From: Methylibium sp. Root1272
GTDB taxonomy: Bacteria; Pseudomonadota; Gammaproteobacteria; Burkholderiales; Burkholderiaceae_C
Reading direction: 5' to 3'
DNA: 64,000 nt
Assembly: GCF_001425905.1 (NCBI RefSeq)
Contig: NZ_LMDY01000014.1
Location: 303,115-367,114, forward strand
A model generated the notes under the pieces. The model did not search any database. It was not told the DNA's origin and saw only the letters and a program-made list of their open reading frames with translations. Within the stretch, counting starts at the first letter, position 1; every line of letters starts with the position of its first letter. Positions 31,501 through 38,861 of the stretch are shown piece after piece. The translations under genes and the position numbers were made by a program.

Positions 31501-32582
31501 GCGGTGCCGGCGTCGACCACGTAGCGGATGCCGGGCACCGTGAGCGAGGTCTCGGCCACGTTGGTGGCCAGCACGATGCGCCGCCCGTTGCCGGCCTGGA
31601 ACACACGGTCCTGCTCGGGCTGCGACAGCCGCGCGAACAGCGGCAGGATCTCGGGCTGCGGGCCGCCGCGGTGTTGCTGGAGCAGGTGCTTGCGCAGGTG
31701 GTCGGTGGCCTCGCGGATCTCGCGCTCGCCGGGCAGGAACACCAGCACGTCGCCGCTGCCCTCGCGCCAGAGTTCGTCGACGGCGTCAGCGATCGCGTCG
31801 TTCAGGTCGTGCTCACGCGACTCCTCGAAGGCCCTCCAGCGCTGCTCGACCGGGAACAAGCGCCCACTCACCTGGATCACCGGCGCCGGCACGAGTTCGC
31901 GCCCCCACGCTCCGCGCTCCACACTGTCGCTGCCCCCCGAGGGGGCGCCGCCCGACTTGGGGCGGCCCGGCGTCGGGCGGACGCTCCCGAAATGCCGCGC
32001 AAACCGATCGGCGTCGATCGTCGCCGAGGTCACGATCACCTTCAGGTCGGGCCGTCTCGGCAGGATCTGCCGCAGGTAGCCGAGCAGGAAGTCGATGTTG
32101 AGGCTGCGCTCGTGGGCCTCATCGATGATCAGCGTGTCGTAGGCCTGCAGCAGCGGGTCGGTCTGCGTCTCGGCGAGCAGGATGCCGTCGGTCATCAGCT
32201 TGACCGACGCGCCCGGCGTCAGCCGGTCCTGGAAGCGCACCTTGTAGCCCACCACCTCGCCGAGCGGCGTGTCCAGTTCCTCGGCGATGCGCTTGGCGAC
32301 CGAGCTCGCGGCGATGCGCCGCGGCTGGGTGTGGCCGATCAGCCGCCCGCGCTCGCCGGGCCTGGCGTTGGCCTTGCCGCGACCCAGCGCCAGCATGAGC
32401 TTGGGCAACTGCGTGGTCTTGCCCGAGCCGGTCTCACCGCAGACGATGACGACCTGATGGCGCTGCACCGCCTCGGCGATCTCGTCGCGCCGGGCCGAGA
32501 CCGGCAGCGCCTCGGGGAAGCGGATCGGCGGCAGTGATCGCGGCGGTGCAGGGGCGGCGGTGCGGGGAGCGGTCTCGGGCAT
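28524..32582 (-). CDS. hrpA: ATP-dependent RNA helicase HrpA (DEAH family)
   Basis: A 1352-residue DEAH-box helicase that acts on mRNA and stalled or collided ribosomes in other bacteria. Walker A is VIVCGETGSGKTTQLPK near residue 49 and the DEAH box DTLIIDEAHERSLNIDF near 153. TNVAETSLTVPGIRYVVDAG and QRAGRCGRVADG follow in the second RecA lobe. Then come winged-helix, OB and DUF3418 regions (LVGFPALIDKGAHVEIEVFD near 1090). Three low-complexity inserts at about residues 200-228, 563-578 and 1033-1062 coincide with GC-rich palindromic DNA (separate entries). All are in frame. It is divergent from argA with 41 bases between starts. Confidence 0.95.
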   Translation of the reverse strand: MPETAPRTAAPAPPRSLPPIRFPEALPVSARRDEIAEAVQRHQVVIVCGETGSGKTTQLPKLMLALGRGKANARPGERGRLIGHTQPRRIAASSVAKRIAEELDTPLGEVVGYKVRFQDRLTPGASVKLMTDGILLAETQTDPLLQAYDTLIIDEAHERSLNIDFLLGYLRQILPRRPDLKVIVTSATIDADRFARHFGSVRPTPGRPKSGGAPSGGSDSVERGAWGRELVPAPVIQVSGRLFPVEQRWRAFEESREHDLNDAIADAVDELWREGSGDVLVFLPGEREIREATDHLRKHLLQQHRGGPQPEILPLFARLSQPEQDRVFQAGNGRRIVLATNVAETSLTVPGIRYVVDAGTARVKRYSYRNKVEQLQVEPVSQAAANQRAGRCGRVADGICIRLYDEKDYAGRPRFTDPEILRSSLAGVILRMKALGLGDVEAFPFLEPPPKKAIADGYALLNELGATDDANELTAIGKELAKLPLDPRIGRMILAARDRQALAEVLVIASALSVQDVRDRPLEQQQAADQKHRLFDDERSEFVGYLKLWHWIEAGRGHTAHSPAAPSTARAGEGRGEGTAAHKLSNRQQEQRLREHFINPRRVREWRDIHSQLHTVVAEHGWRLNGTPATYEQLHLAMLAGLLGNVGCKSDDEDWYLGARGIKFWRHPGAHLSKKPGRWLIAAELVETTRLFGRALAAIEPPWIVQVAGHLLKKQLLEPHWEKKAAEVVALERATLYGLVVYHNKRVNFGNVDPAAAREIFIREALVNGEWESRLPFLAHNRKLIRQVEELEHKSRRQDVLVDDELIFAFYDQQLPEDVCSGTTLERWYRAQSPQQPKLLMLTKDELMRHEAAGITTAAFPKTLRLGGIDCEATYLHEPGDSKDGLTVTVPIYALNQVNDERCEWLVPGLLKDKVLALMKSLHQRPRSRLVPLPDAAAEFCELVPFAQGGLIDALLKAVRERTQIAVQRNDFKLETLQPHLFMNFRVVDEHGRQLGMGRHLPTLKAELGAQARSAFQALAALKIGAVEQGAGPPSPQPSPAGGGGRADSHPLPLAGEGRGEGIPTPATPPQRHTTWSFGELPELMEIRRGAQSLVGFPALIDKGAHVEIEVFDEPDVAATRHRAGLRRLVALQIKEPLKYLEKNIPDLPRMAVAYMALGGSADELRAQIIDVALDRAFLVEPLPTDAAGFTRRIDEGRTRLNLVAQEVARLAATVLAEHASAARKLKDTRPVKDVADDVAAQLARLCPKRFLAETDYAQLHHLPRYLKGVTLRLDKWRADPARDAARLAELRPIEQRYLRRVAELKGAADARLDEFRWLLEELRVSLFAQELRTPQPVSAKRLEKAWTQLSA
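29398..29483. repeat. GC-rich palindromic repeat inside hrpA (copy 1, tandem unit)
   Basis: Outer arms CCCTCACCCC (29398-29407) and GGGGTGAGGG (29474-29483) are exact complements. An inner hairpin CCCTCTCCC (29410-29418) with GGGAGAGGG (29425-29433) lies within, and a degenerate second unit follows. On the coding strand it yields the low-complexity peptide SPQPSPAGGGGR and HPLPLAGEGRGEG in HrpA. Such elements are normally intergenic in Burkholderiales. Confidence 0.85.
30850..30892. repeat. GC-rich palindromic repeat inside hrpA (copy 2, partial)
   Basis: It shares the 20 bases CCCTCACCCCGGCCCTCTCC exactly with copy 1; its second arm (GGTGGAGGGAG) is decayed. On the coding strand it again encodes AGEGRGEG, at about HrpA residues 563-578. 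Confidence 0.8.
31901..31980. repeat. Second type of GC-rich palindromic repeat inside hrpA
   Basis: It contains GCCCCCCGAGGGGGC (31932-31946) and an adjacent CCGCCC-GACTTG-GGGCGG stem (about 31949-31966), preceded by GCTCCGCGCTCCACACTGTC. The block reads in frame as a Gly/Pro/Ser-rich insert (TPGRPKSGGAPSGGSDSVER) at about HrpA residues 200-228, just after the first helicase lobe. It resembles the CCCCCGAGGGGG intergenic elements common in this bacterial group. Confidence 0.75.
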
Positions 32583-32623
32583 GGGTGTCGGGCAGAATCC
32601 GCGATTATCCCGGCGCCCGTCTC

Positions 32624-33964
32624 ATGGACCTCGTCTTCCCGCACACCTTCGTTCCCTGGTTCCGCTCGGTCGCGCCCTACATCCATGCGTACCGCGGCAA
32701 GACCTTCGTGGTCGCGATGGCCGGCGAAGGCATCGCCGCGGGCCGGCTGAACGCCTTCGTGCAGGACGTGGCGATCCTGCACGCGATGGGCATCAAGCTC
32801 GTGCTGGTGCACGGCTTCCGCCCGCAGGTGAGCGAGCAACTGCGCGCCAAGGGCCACCCGGAGCACTTCAGCCACGGCCTGCGCATCACCGACGCGGTGG
32901 CGCTCGACTGCGCCCAGGAGGCCGCCGGCCAGCTGCGCTTCGAGATCGAGGCGGCGTTCTCGCAGGGCCTGCCGAACACGCCGATGGCCAATGCGACGGT
33001 GCGCGTGGTGTCGGGCAATTTTTTGACGGCGCGGCCGGTGGGCATCGTCGACGGCGTGAACTTCCTGCACAGCGGCATCGTGCGGCGCGTCGATGCCGCG
33101 GCGATCCGCCGTGCGATCGACATCGGCGCGATCGTGCTGCTGTCGCCCTTCGGCTTCTCGCCGACCGGCGAGGCCTTCAACCTGACGATGGAAGACGTGG
33201 CCACCAGCACCGCCATCGCGCTGCAGGCCGACAAGCTGATGTTCCTGACCGAGGTGCCCGGCGTGCGTGAAGACCAGCACGACGCCGAGAGCGCGATCGA
33301 CACCGAGCTCGCGCTGGCCGATGCCCGGCGCCTGCTGGCCGCCCTACCCGACCCGGCCCAGCCCACCGACACCGCCTTCTACCTGCGCCACTGCATCAAG
33401 GCCTGCGAGGGCGGCGTCGAGCGCTCGCACATCCTGCCCTTCAACGCCGACGGCGCGCTGCTGACCGAGGTCTACACCCACGACGGCATCGGCACGATGG
33501 TGGTCGACGAGAAGCTCGAGAGCCTGCGCGAGGCGACGTCCGACGACATCGGCGGCATCCTGCAACTCATCGAACCCTTCGAACGCGACGGCACGCTGGT
33601 GAAGCGCGACCGCACCGAGATCGAGCGCGACATCGACCACTACACCGTGATCGAGCACGACGGCGTGATCTTCGGCTGCGCGGCGCTCTACCCCTACCCC
33701 GAGGCGCACACCGGCGAGATGGCCGCGCTGACGGTGAGCAACAGCGTGCAGGGCCAGGGCGACGGCGAACGCATCCTCAAGCGCGTGGAGCAGCGCGCCC
33801 GCGCCGCCGGCCTCACCAGCATCTTCGTGCTGACCACGCGCACGATGCACTGGTTCATCAAGCGCGGCTTCGCCCAGGTCGACGCCGACTGGCTGCCCGA
33901 AGCCCGCAAACGCAAATACAACTGGGACCGGCGTTCGCTGGTGCTGGTGAAGAAGCTCGCCTGA
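32624..33964 (+). CDS. argA: N-acetylglutamate synthase
   Basis: A 446-residue first enzyme of arginine synthesis, acetylating glutamate with acetyl-CoA. The N-terminal amino-acid-kinase-like domain (residues about 1-290) has [18 protein letters not shown] and binds arginine for feedback inhibition in homologues. The C-terminal GNAT domain (about 300-446) has [20 protein letters not shown], the acetyl-CoA loop, and [17 protein letters not shown]. This is the classic two-domain ArgA. ATG 32624 ([20 protein letters not shown]) is the natural N-terminus. yggX follows after 40 bases and may be cotranscribed. Confidence 0.95.
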   Translation: MDLVFPHTFVPWFRSVAPYIHAYRGKTFVVAMAGEGIAAGRLNAFVQDVAILHAMGIKLVLVHGFRPQVSEQLRAKGHPEHFSHGLRITDAVALDCAQEAAGQLRFEIEAAFSQGLPNTPMANATVRVVSGNFLTARPVGIVDGVNFLHSGIVRRVDAAAIRRAIDIGAIVLLSPFGFSPTGEAFNLTMEDVATSTAIALQADKLMFLTEVPGVREDQHDAESAIDTELALADARRLLAALPDPAQPTDTAFYLRHCIKACEGGVERSHILPFNADGALLTEVYTHDGIGTMVVDEKLESLREATSDDIGGILQLIEPFERDGTLVKRDRTEIERDIDHYTVIEHDGVIFGCAALYPYPEAHTGEMAALTVSNSVQGQGDGERILKRVEQRARAAGLTSIFVLTTRTMHWFIKRGFAQVDADWLPEARKRKYNWDRRSLVLVKKLA

Positions 33965-34004
33965 CGAGCCTCATCGACCCGATCTCAAGGACAAGGAGTT
34001 CCCC

Positions 34005-34280
34005 ATGGCCCGCACCGTGCACTGCGCCCTGCTGAAGAAAGACGCCGACGGACTGGATTTCGCACCCTACCCGGGCGAGCTGGGCAAGCGCATCTACGAC
34101 AACATCAGCAAGGAAGCGTGGGCCCAGTGGCTCAAGCACCAGACGATGCTGGTCAATGAGAACCGCCTGAATCTAGCGGACGCCCGGGCGCGCCAGTACC
34201 TCGCGCGCCAGATGGAGAACTACTTCTTCGGCGCCGGCGCCGAGCAGCCGGCCGGCTACGTGCCGCCGACGACGACCTGA
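34005..34280 (+). CDS. yggX: Fe(2+)-trafficking / oxidative damage protection protein YggX
   Basis: A 91-residue small acidic protein linked in enterobacteria to iron handling and protection of Fe-S clusters. The family pattern is nearly complete: [20 protein letters not shown], a Lys-Ile-Tyr region, [20 protein letters not shown], and MENYFFG before a variable tail. An AAGGAG site precedes the ATG. The neighbouring genes (argA upstream, an iron-binding protein downstream) and several Fe-S enzymes in the window fit its role. Confidence 0.96.
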   Translation: MARTVHCALLKKDADGLDFAPYPGELGKRIYDNISKEAWAQWLKHQTMLVNENRLNLADARARQYLARQMENYFFGAGAEQPAGYVPPTTT

Positions 34281-34414
34281 GCGTACCGGTTCGTTCAGCG
34301 TGCCCCGCCGCGCGCGGGCATCGTCATGCTTCGTTCGCCCACAACGGTGACGCGGACGCGAATCATTCGTGTTGACTCTTATACTGACAGACCGTTGACA
34401 CAGGAGACTCCACG

Positions 34415-35458
34415 ATGGTCCGCTCTACCTTCGCTCGCACGGCTCTCGCCGTCGTCGCCCTTTGCGCCTCGTTCGGTGCTGCGGCCCAGGATCAGGTGCT
34501 CAACCTCTACTCGGCGCGCCACTACCAGACCGACGAGGCGCTCTACGCCGACTTCACCAAGGCAACCGGCATCAAGATCAATCGTGTCGACGCCGACGAC
34601 GCCGGACTGCTGGCGCGCCTGCGCAGCGAGGGCGCCTCGAGCCCCGCCGACGTGATCCTGCTGGTGGATGCGGCGCGCATCATCGTGGCCGACGCCGACG
34701 GCCTGTTCCAGCCGGTCAAGTCGAGCGTGCTGGCGTCGCGCATCCCGGCACAGTTGCGCAGCAAGGACGACGGCCTGGGATCGCGGTGGTTCGGCTTCTC
34801 GACACGGGCGCGCGTGATCGTGTTCAACAAGGCCACCGTCAAGCGCGACGACGTGGACACCTACGAGGAACTCGCCGATCCCAAGAACAAGGGCAAGGTC
34901 TGCACGCGTTCGGGTTCGCACCCCTACAACCTGTCGCTGTTCGGTTCGATGTACGAGCACCTCGGTGCCCAGAAGACCGAGGCGTGGCTCAAGGGCGTGG
35001 TCGACAACATGGCGCGTGCGCCCAAGGGCGGCGACACCGACCAGATCAAGGCCGTGGCGAGCGGCGAGTGCGGCATCGCCCTCACCAACAGCTACTACCT
35101 GGCCCGCCTGCTGCGCTCGGAGAAGCCCGAGGACAAGGCCGTGGTCGAGAAGATCGAGGTCGTGTTCCCGAACCAGCAATCCTGGGGCACCCACGTGAAC
35201 ATCGCCGGCGGCGCACTGGCCAAGCACGCGAAGAACCGCGAGGCCGGCGTCAAGTTCCTCGAATACCTGTCCACCAATTCGGCCCAGGCCTATTTCGCGA
35301 ACGGCAACAACGAATATCCGGTGGTACCGGGCGTCAAGGTCGCGAATCCGGCACTCGACGCGATGGGGGCTTTCAAGGCTGAGTTGATTCCGATCTCGGT
35401 GGTCGGCCTGAATTCGATCCGTGTGCAGCAGATCCTCGATCGGGTCGGCTACAAGTAA
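34415..35458 (+). CDS. Fe(3+) ABC transporter periplasmic binding protein (FbpA/FutA type)
   Basis: A 347-residue ferric-iron-binding protein. A signal peptide of about 22 residues (ARTALAVVALCASFGAAAQ) precedes LNLYSARHYQTDEALYADF, the family's N-terminal motif with an iron-binding Tyr. NSYYLARLL near residue 225 supplies the two adjacent Tyr ligands. No permease or ATPase gene is adjacent, so the partners lie elsewhere. Upstream there is a small CGAAT-C-ATTCG symmetry (34359-34369) and a TATACT element. A Fur site would be expected but is not convincing. A terminator follows the stop. Confidence 0.92.
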   Translation: MVRSTFARTALAVVALCASFGAAAQDQVLNLYSARHYQTDEALYADFTKATGIKINRVDADDAGLLARLRSEGASSPADVILLVDAARIIVADADGLFQPVKSSVLASRIPAQLRSKDDGLGSRWFGFSTRARVIVFNKATVKRDDVDTYEELADPKNKGKVCTRSGSHPYNLSLFGSMYEHLGAQKTEAWLKGVVDNMARAPKGGDTDQIKAVASGECGIALTNSYYLARLLRSEKPEDKAVVEKIEVVFPNQQSWGTHVNIAGGALAKHAKNREAGVKFLEYLSTNSAQAYFANGNNEYPVVPGVKVANPALDAMGAFKAELIPISVVGLNSIRVQQILDRVGYK

Positions 35459-35475
35459 ACTCGAAATACTCCAAC

Positions 35476-35502
35476 AAAACCCGGCCGAGGCCGGGTTTTC
35501 TC
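35476..35502 (+). terminator. Intrinsic terminator after the iron-binding protein gene
   Basis: Arms AAAACCCGGCC (35476-35486) and GGCCGGGTTTT (35489-35499) form a near-perfect hairpin with a built-in T-tract followed by CTCT, 18 bases after the stop. Confidence 0.88.
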
Positions 35503-35514
35503 TGATTTGTCACA

Positions 35515-35544
35515 TTGCACGAGTTTTACCGGACCGCCTAGAAT
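35515..35544 (+). promoter_or_regulatory. Promoter of the H-NS-family gene
   Basis: TTGCAC (35515-35520) and TAGAAT (35539-35544) are spaced by 18 bases. A symmetrical GGTCGAT-A-ATCGACC (35557-35571) follows just after the expected start and could be an operator or a leader hairpin. This is inferred from consensus only. Confidence 0.5.
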
Positions 35545-35605
35545 AGGATTCAGGCGGGTCGATAATCGACCGCTTCAATTCATTTCGATGGAGCTGGTAG
35601 CTGAA

Positions 35606-35953
35606 ATGGCCACATACCAAGACCTGATGTCCCAGAAGGCGGCGCTCGAACAGCAGGCGGCGGCGCTGACCGAGCAGATCGAAACCGCCCGGCGTGCCGA
35701 ACACACCGCGGTTATCGCCAAGATCAAGGCCCTGATGGACGAGCACGGGATCACGCTGACGGACCTGGGGCGCAGCAAGTCGCCGGCCAAGCCGGCCAAG
35801 GCCGTGAAAACCGGCGGCACTGCGGGTCGCAAGGTCGCCGTCAAGTACCGCAATACCGCCACCGGTGATACCTGGAGCGGTCGCGGCCTGCAGCCCAATT
35901 GGTTGAAGGCCGCGCTGTCGTCGGGCCGCAAGATCGAGGAATTCTCGGTCTGA
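35606..35953 (+). CDS. H-NS family histone-like nucleoid-structuring protein
   Basis: A 115-residue DNA-binding protein that silences AT-rich DNA. The N-terminal half is a coiled-coil oligomerisation region (YQDLMSQKAALEQQAAALTE). A Lys/Pro/Ala linker (KSPAKPAKAVK) follows. The C-terminal domain has KYRNTATGDTWSGRGLQPNW, with the hook motif that enters the minor groove. The ATG at 35606 gives the usual MATYQDL start; an ATG six codons earlier is possible. It is monocistronic with its own promoter. Confidence 0.93.
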   Translation: MATYQDLMSQKAALEQQAAALTEQIETARRAEHTAVIAKIKALMDEHGITLTDLGRSKSPAKPAKAVKTGGTAGRKVAVKYRNTATGDTWSGRGLQPNWLKAALSSGRKIEEFSV

Positions 35954-35968
35954 TCGACACCGACGTGC

Positions 35969-36020
35969 CGACCGGCAGCAGCCGGTCGACGCCCTTAAAG
36001 CCGGCCGCCCACGGGCGGCC
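35969..36020 (+). terminator. Hairpin pair after the H-NS-family gene, probable terminator
   Basis: The first hairpin is CGACCGGC (35969-35976) with GCCGGTCG (35981-35988). The second is GGCCGCCC (36003-36010) with GGGCGGCC (36013-36020), followed by GCTTCGTTTCC. The T-rich tail is weak, so efficiency is uncertain. The DUF808 gene converges from the right. Confidence 0.45.
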
Positions 36021-36137
36021 GCTTCGTTTCCAGACCGATATGCCGGCGCCGACAGAAAACCTGCGCCGCGTGAACCGTCGGCGATTTGGCAGATTCCGGA
36101 CGCCGCGAAGAAAACAGAAAGGAATCTCTTGCGCCGC

Positions 36138-37112
36138 CTATCGTGGAGCCGCCGTTGCGCCGCCCTTGCTGCGACCCATGATCCTGCGCGCCAGGCTCAC
36201 GCCGGCGAGCACCAGCGCACCTGCCACGACGCCCAGCAAGCCATCCAGCAAGCTCGGAACCAGCGCCTGCAATACGCCCGCGAAGCCACCCGCCAGCGCC
36301 GCCAGTTGGGACACGGCCGCCTCGATGCCATGGTGCAGCACCGGAATGCCGTGCGTCAGGATGCCGCCACCCACCAGGAACATGGCCGCGGTACCGGCGA
36401 TGGACAGCCCCTTCATCAGCCACGGCGCCGTTTTCAGGATGCCGGCGCCCAGACCGCGCTGAAAGCGGCCCCAGGCCCCACCGCCGGCCTGGCGGCTGAG
36501 GTAGAGCCCGCCGTCGTCGAGCTTGACGATCGCCGCCACGAGCCCATAGACGCCGACCGTCATCAGCAGCGCAATGCCCACCAGCACCGACACCTGGGTG
36601 ATGAAGGGTGATGCGGCGACGGTGCCCAGCGTGATCGCGATGATTTCGGCCGACAGGATGAAGTCGGTGCGCACCGCGCCCTTGATCTTGCCTTGCTCGA
36701 AGGCCACCAGGTCCAGCGCCGGATCGGCCACCGCGCGGGTAAGTTCGGCGTGGTGGGCCTCGTCCTCGGCCTTGCTGTGCAGGAACTTGTGCGCCAGTTT
36801 CTCGAAGCCTTCGTAGCAGAGAAAGGCGCCCCCGAGCATCAGCAGCGGCGTGACGGCCCAGGGCGCAAAGGCGCTGATCGCCAGCGCCGCCGGGACGAGG
36901 ATCGCCTTGTTCTTCATCGATCCCTTGGCCACGGCCCACACGACCGGCAGTTCGCGGTCGGCAGAGACACCGGTCACCTGCTGGGCATTGAGCGCCAGAT
37001 CGTCGCCCAGCACCCCTGCGGTCTTCTTGGTGGCCACCTTGGTGAGCAGCGCCACGTCGTCGAGAACGCTCGCGATATCGTCGATGAGGGTCAGCAAGCT
37101 GGAAGCGGCCAT
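36138..37112 (-). CDS. DUF808 (YedI-type) inner-membrane protein
   Basis: A 324-residue membrane protein of unknown function. The conserved N-terminus LLTLIDDIASVLDDVALLTK and VATKKTAGVLGDDLALNAQQ identifies DUF808. KGSMKNKAILVPAALAIS and LLMLGGAFLCYEGFEKL follow, then IKGAVRTDFILSAEIIAI. About eight hydrophobic segments are present. The ATG at 37112 gives MAASSLLTLIDD. It is divergent from the ferredoxin gene by 117 bases. Confidence 0.9.
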   Translation of the reverse strand: MAASSLLTLIDDIASVLDDVALLTKVATKKTAGVLGDDLALNAQQVTGVSADRELPVVWAVAKGSMKNKAILVPAALAISAFAPWAVTPLLMLGGAFLCYEGFEKLAHKFLHSKAEDEAHHAELTRAVADPALDLVAFEQGKIKGAVRTDFILSAEIIAITLGTVAASPFITQVSVLVGIALLMTVGVYGLVAAIVKLDDGGLYLSRQAGGGAWGRFQRGLGAGILKTAPWLMKGLSIAGTAAMFLVGGGILTHGIPVLHHGIEAAVSQLAALAGGFAGVLQALVPSLLDGLLGVVAGALVLAGVSLARRIMGRSKGGATAAPR

Positions 37113-37229
37113 TCGTAGTCCTGAGGTTGCCCGGTCGGTTCGATCAAGCGATCGATCGTGGCGATTGTCCGATGAAGACCGGACTCTCGCGGTACCTGCG
37201 CATCCCGGCATGCCGCTAGAGTCGGCCGC

Positions 37230-37556
37230 ATGAACGGCGACGACATGGCGGTCTACACAGTGACGGTGCAACCCGCGGGCTGGGTGTTCGCCGCACCCGC
37301 GTCGCTGCCCCTGCTCGTCGCCGCGCAGCGCGCCGGCATCCGGCTGCCCAGCTCCTGCCGCAACGGCACCTGCCGGACCTGCCTGTGCGAGTCACGCCAT
37401 GGCGAGGTGGCGTACCGCATCGAATGGCCGGGGCTCAGCGCAGACGAGAAGGCCGCCGGCAGCATCCTGCCTTGTGTGGCCCACGCCCGCTCGGATCTGG
37501 TGATCGAGCAACCGGCGGCCCGCCGCGTGCCCCGGCACGAGGAAGCCGCAGGCTGA
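37230..37556 (+). CDS. 2Fe-2S ferredoxin
   Basis: A 108-residue plant-type ferredoxin domain. Cluster ligands are in SSCRNGTCRTCLC near residue 46 (C-x4-C-x2-C) and ILPCVAHA near 85 (the fourth Cys). The N-terminus YTVTVQPAGWVFAAP forms the first beta-hairpin. The start may be ATG 37230 or the ATG five codons later (MAVYTVTV). No oxidoreductase partner is adjacent, so it is a stand-alone electron carrier of unknown pathway. A perfect inverted repeat follows the stop. Confidence 0.9.
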   Translation: MNGDDMAVYTVTVQPAGWVFAAPASLPLLVAAQRAGIRLPSSCRNGTCRTCLCESRHGEVAYRIEWPGLSADEKAAGSILPCVAHARSDLVIEQPAARRVPRHEEAAG

Positions 37557-37942
37557 AACGGCGCAATGTCTCGACATTGCGCTGCGCGGCCACGGCCTGT
37601 CTCTGCGGACCGACTGCCCTGCAAGCAGTCGATCGCACCGCCGATCCGGTCGCAACACGGCGTGACAATCGTTTGACGACTCGCTGGGGGCGTGCCGGGG
37701 CGGCGGCTAACACAACCAGACGCAGGCTGCGGGCTTGCAGACCCTGGGGAGCGTGATGTCGCGCACGCCCCGCTCCGCCGGGCAACGCACCGAAAGCGCG
37801 CGTCCGTCCCCGCAGGGCGCCCGCTGGCTGCGCCGCCGGCCGTCCGACACCAGAAGCCGCTAGCGCACCAGGATGCAACTTGCAACGAAACTGACGGCCG
37901 CAAGTTCGACAATCAAGACTTTCATACCCGCTTGGAGAATCG
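37557..37942 (+). other. Gene-free stretch with a perfect inverted repeat
   Basis: This 386-base interval has no convincing reading frame on either strand. Immediately after the ferredoxin stop, GCGCAATGTC (37561-37570) and GACATTGCGC (37573-37582) form a perfect 10-base inverted repeat with a two-base centre and no T-tract, so it is more likely a protein site or RNA end-protecting hairpin than a terminator. The last part (about 37890-37942) is the promoter/leader of the next gene, with TTGGAGAA as ribosome site. Confidence 0.55.
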
Positions 37943-38479
37943 ATGAGCCGCATCACCCCCCTGGCCCTGTCGCTGCTGGTTGCCGGACTGGTCACCACCG
38001 GCGGCGCCGCCCTGGCGCAAACGCAGACACAGCCCGCCGCGAAGCCGGCCGCGGCCAAGCCGGCCCCGGCCAAGAAGCCGGTGTCGCAGTCGCGCAAGGA
38101 ATTGAAGTCCGAAGCCAAGGGCCTGGCGCTCGCCACCGAAGTGACCGAGACGATCAGCGACAACCAGTTGGCGATCTCCAACCGCGTGCTGACCGGCACC
38201 GCGCAGTGCGAGTTCAACCAGACCGTCAGCGTGACCCCGATGCAGAACAAGCCAGGTCACTTCGAGGTCGTGTTCAACAAGGCGGCCTACGTGATGACCC
38301 CCCAGGAGACCACCACCGGCGCCGTCCGGCTCGAGGACAAGCGCAGTGGCGTCGTGTGGCTGCAGATCCCGGTCAAGTCGATGATGATGAACCAGAAGAT
38401 CGGTCAGCGCATGGTCGACGGCTGCACCCTCGCGGAGCAGCGTGCGGCCGTCGCGGCCGTGACCGCCGCAGCGCGCTGA
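37943..38479 (+). CDS. Hypothetical periplasmic protein with Ala/Lys/Pro-rich linker
   Basis: A 178-residue protein not recognised as a named family. A clear signal peptide (ITPLALSLLVAGLVTTGGAA, cleavage near ALAQ) is followed by a low-complexity linker AKPAAAKPAPAKKPVS. A compact domain of about 120 residues then starts LALATEVTETISDNQLAISN. Two cysteines (AQCEFNQ and DGCTLAE) about 70 residues apart could form a disulfide. Phe/Tyr strands such as HFEVVFNKAAYVM suggest a beta-rich fold. It stands alone between the ferredoxin and vapBC. Confidence 0.72.
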   Translation: MSRITPLALSLLVAGLVTTGGAALAQTQTQPAAKPAAAKPAPAKKPVSQSRKELKSEAKGLALATEVTETISDNQLAISNRVLTGTAQCEFNQTVSVTPMQNKPGHFEVVFNKAAYVMTPQETTTGAVRLEDKRSGVVWLQIPVKSMMMNQKIGQRMVDGCTLAEQRAAVAAVTAAAR

Positions 38480-38534
38480 GACAACGATCGAACCCGGCAG
38501 CTGGCCCTGGCCGGCGCCGGTGCCCGCTCCTCGG

Positions 38535-38575
38535 TTGAATATGCGGATTTCGGTATGTATAATTCATGCATACCG
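38535..38575 (+). promoter_or_regulatory. vapBC promoter with operator over the -10 element
   Basis: TTGAAT (38535-38540) and a consensus TATAAT (38558-38563) are exactly 17 bases apart. The -10 lies between the arms of a perfect inverted repeat, CGGTATG (38551-38557) and CATACCG (38569-38575). A dimeric repressor there would block polymerase, fitting autoregulation by a toxin-antitoxin complex. Confidence 0.75.
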
Positions 38576-38601
38576 ATCGACACAGATTCACGGGAGCCCC
38601 C

Positions 38602-38847
38602 ATGGAAGCCACCGTTGCCGAGCGCGGGCAGATCACCCTGCCCAAAGCCGTGCGTGACGCCCTCGGGCTGGTCAAGGGCACGCAGCTGAAGGTCGAGCTC
38701 GACGGCGGCCGCATCATCCTGCGCAAGAACGTCGACGACGCCATCTCTCGCGCCCGCGGCAAGTTCAAGCTCGACGGCTTCGCCTCGGTCGACGAGGCCC
38801 TGCGCGCGGTGCGCGGCCGCGCCCCCGGCGATCCGGTCGACCGCTGA
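38602..38847 (+). CDS. vapB: AbrB/MazE-type antitoxin (VapB)
   Basis: An 81-residue antitoxin. Residues 1-45 form a swapped-hairpin AbrB DNA-binding domain (TVAERGQITLPKAVRDALGL, then KGTQLKVELDGGRIIL). The C-terminal half is a Lys/Arg/Asp-rich region expected to wrap the toxin. The ATG at 38602 follows an inverted-repeat promoter and a GGGAG site. The PIN-domain toxin gene begins 14 bases after its stop. Confidence 0.9.
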   Translation: MEATVAERGQITLPKAVRDALGLVKGTQLKVELDGGRIILRKNVDDAISRARGKFKLDGFASVDEALRAVRGRAPGDPVDR

Positions 38848-38861
38848 TCGCCTCGCCGTCG

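Noticed and set aside
29583..32537. 984-codon plus-strand frame opposite hrpA
   Set aside because: It is an antisense shadow of HrpA codons with no homology-like motifs; hrpA on the minus strand has all helicase motifs.
34359..34385. Fur box before the iron-binding protein gene
   Set aside because: The CGAAT-C-ATTCG symmetry is too short and matches the Fur consensus poorly, so it is mentioned only in the gene entry.
37692..37946. 84-codon frame before the periplasmic hypothetical gene
   Set aside because: No ribosome site, Arg/Ala/Pro-rich noise composition, and overlap with the next gene's start.
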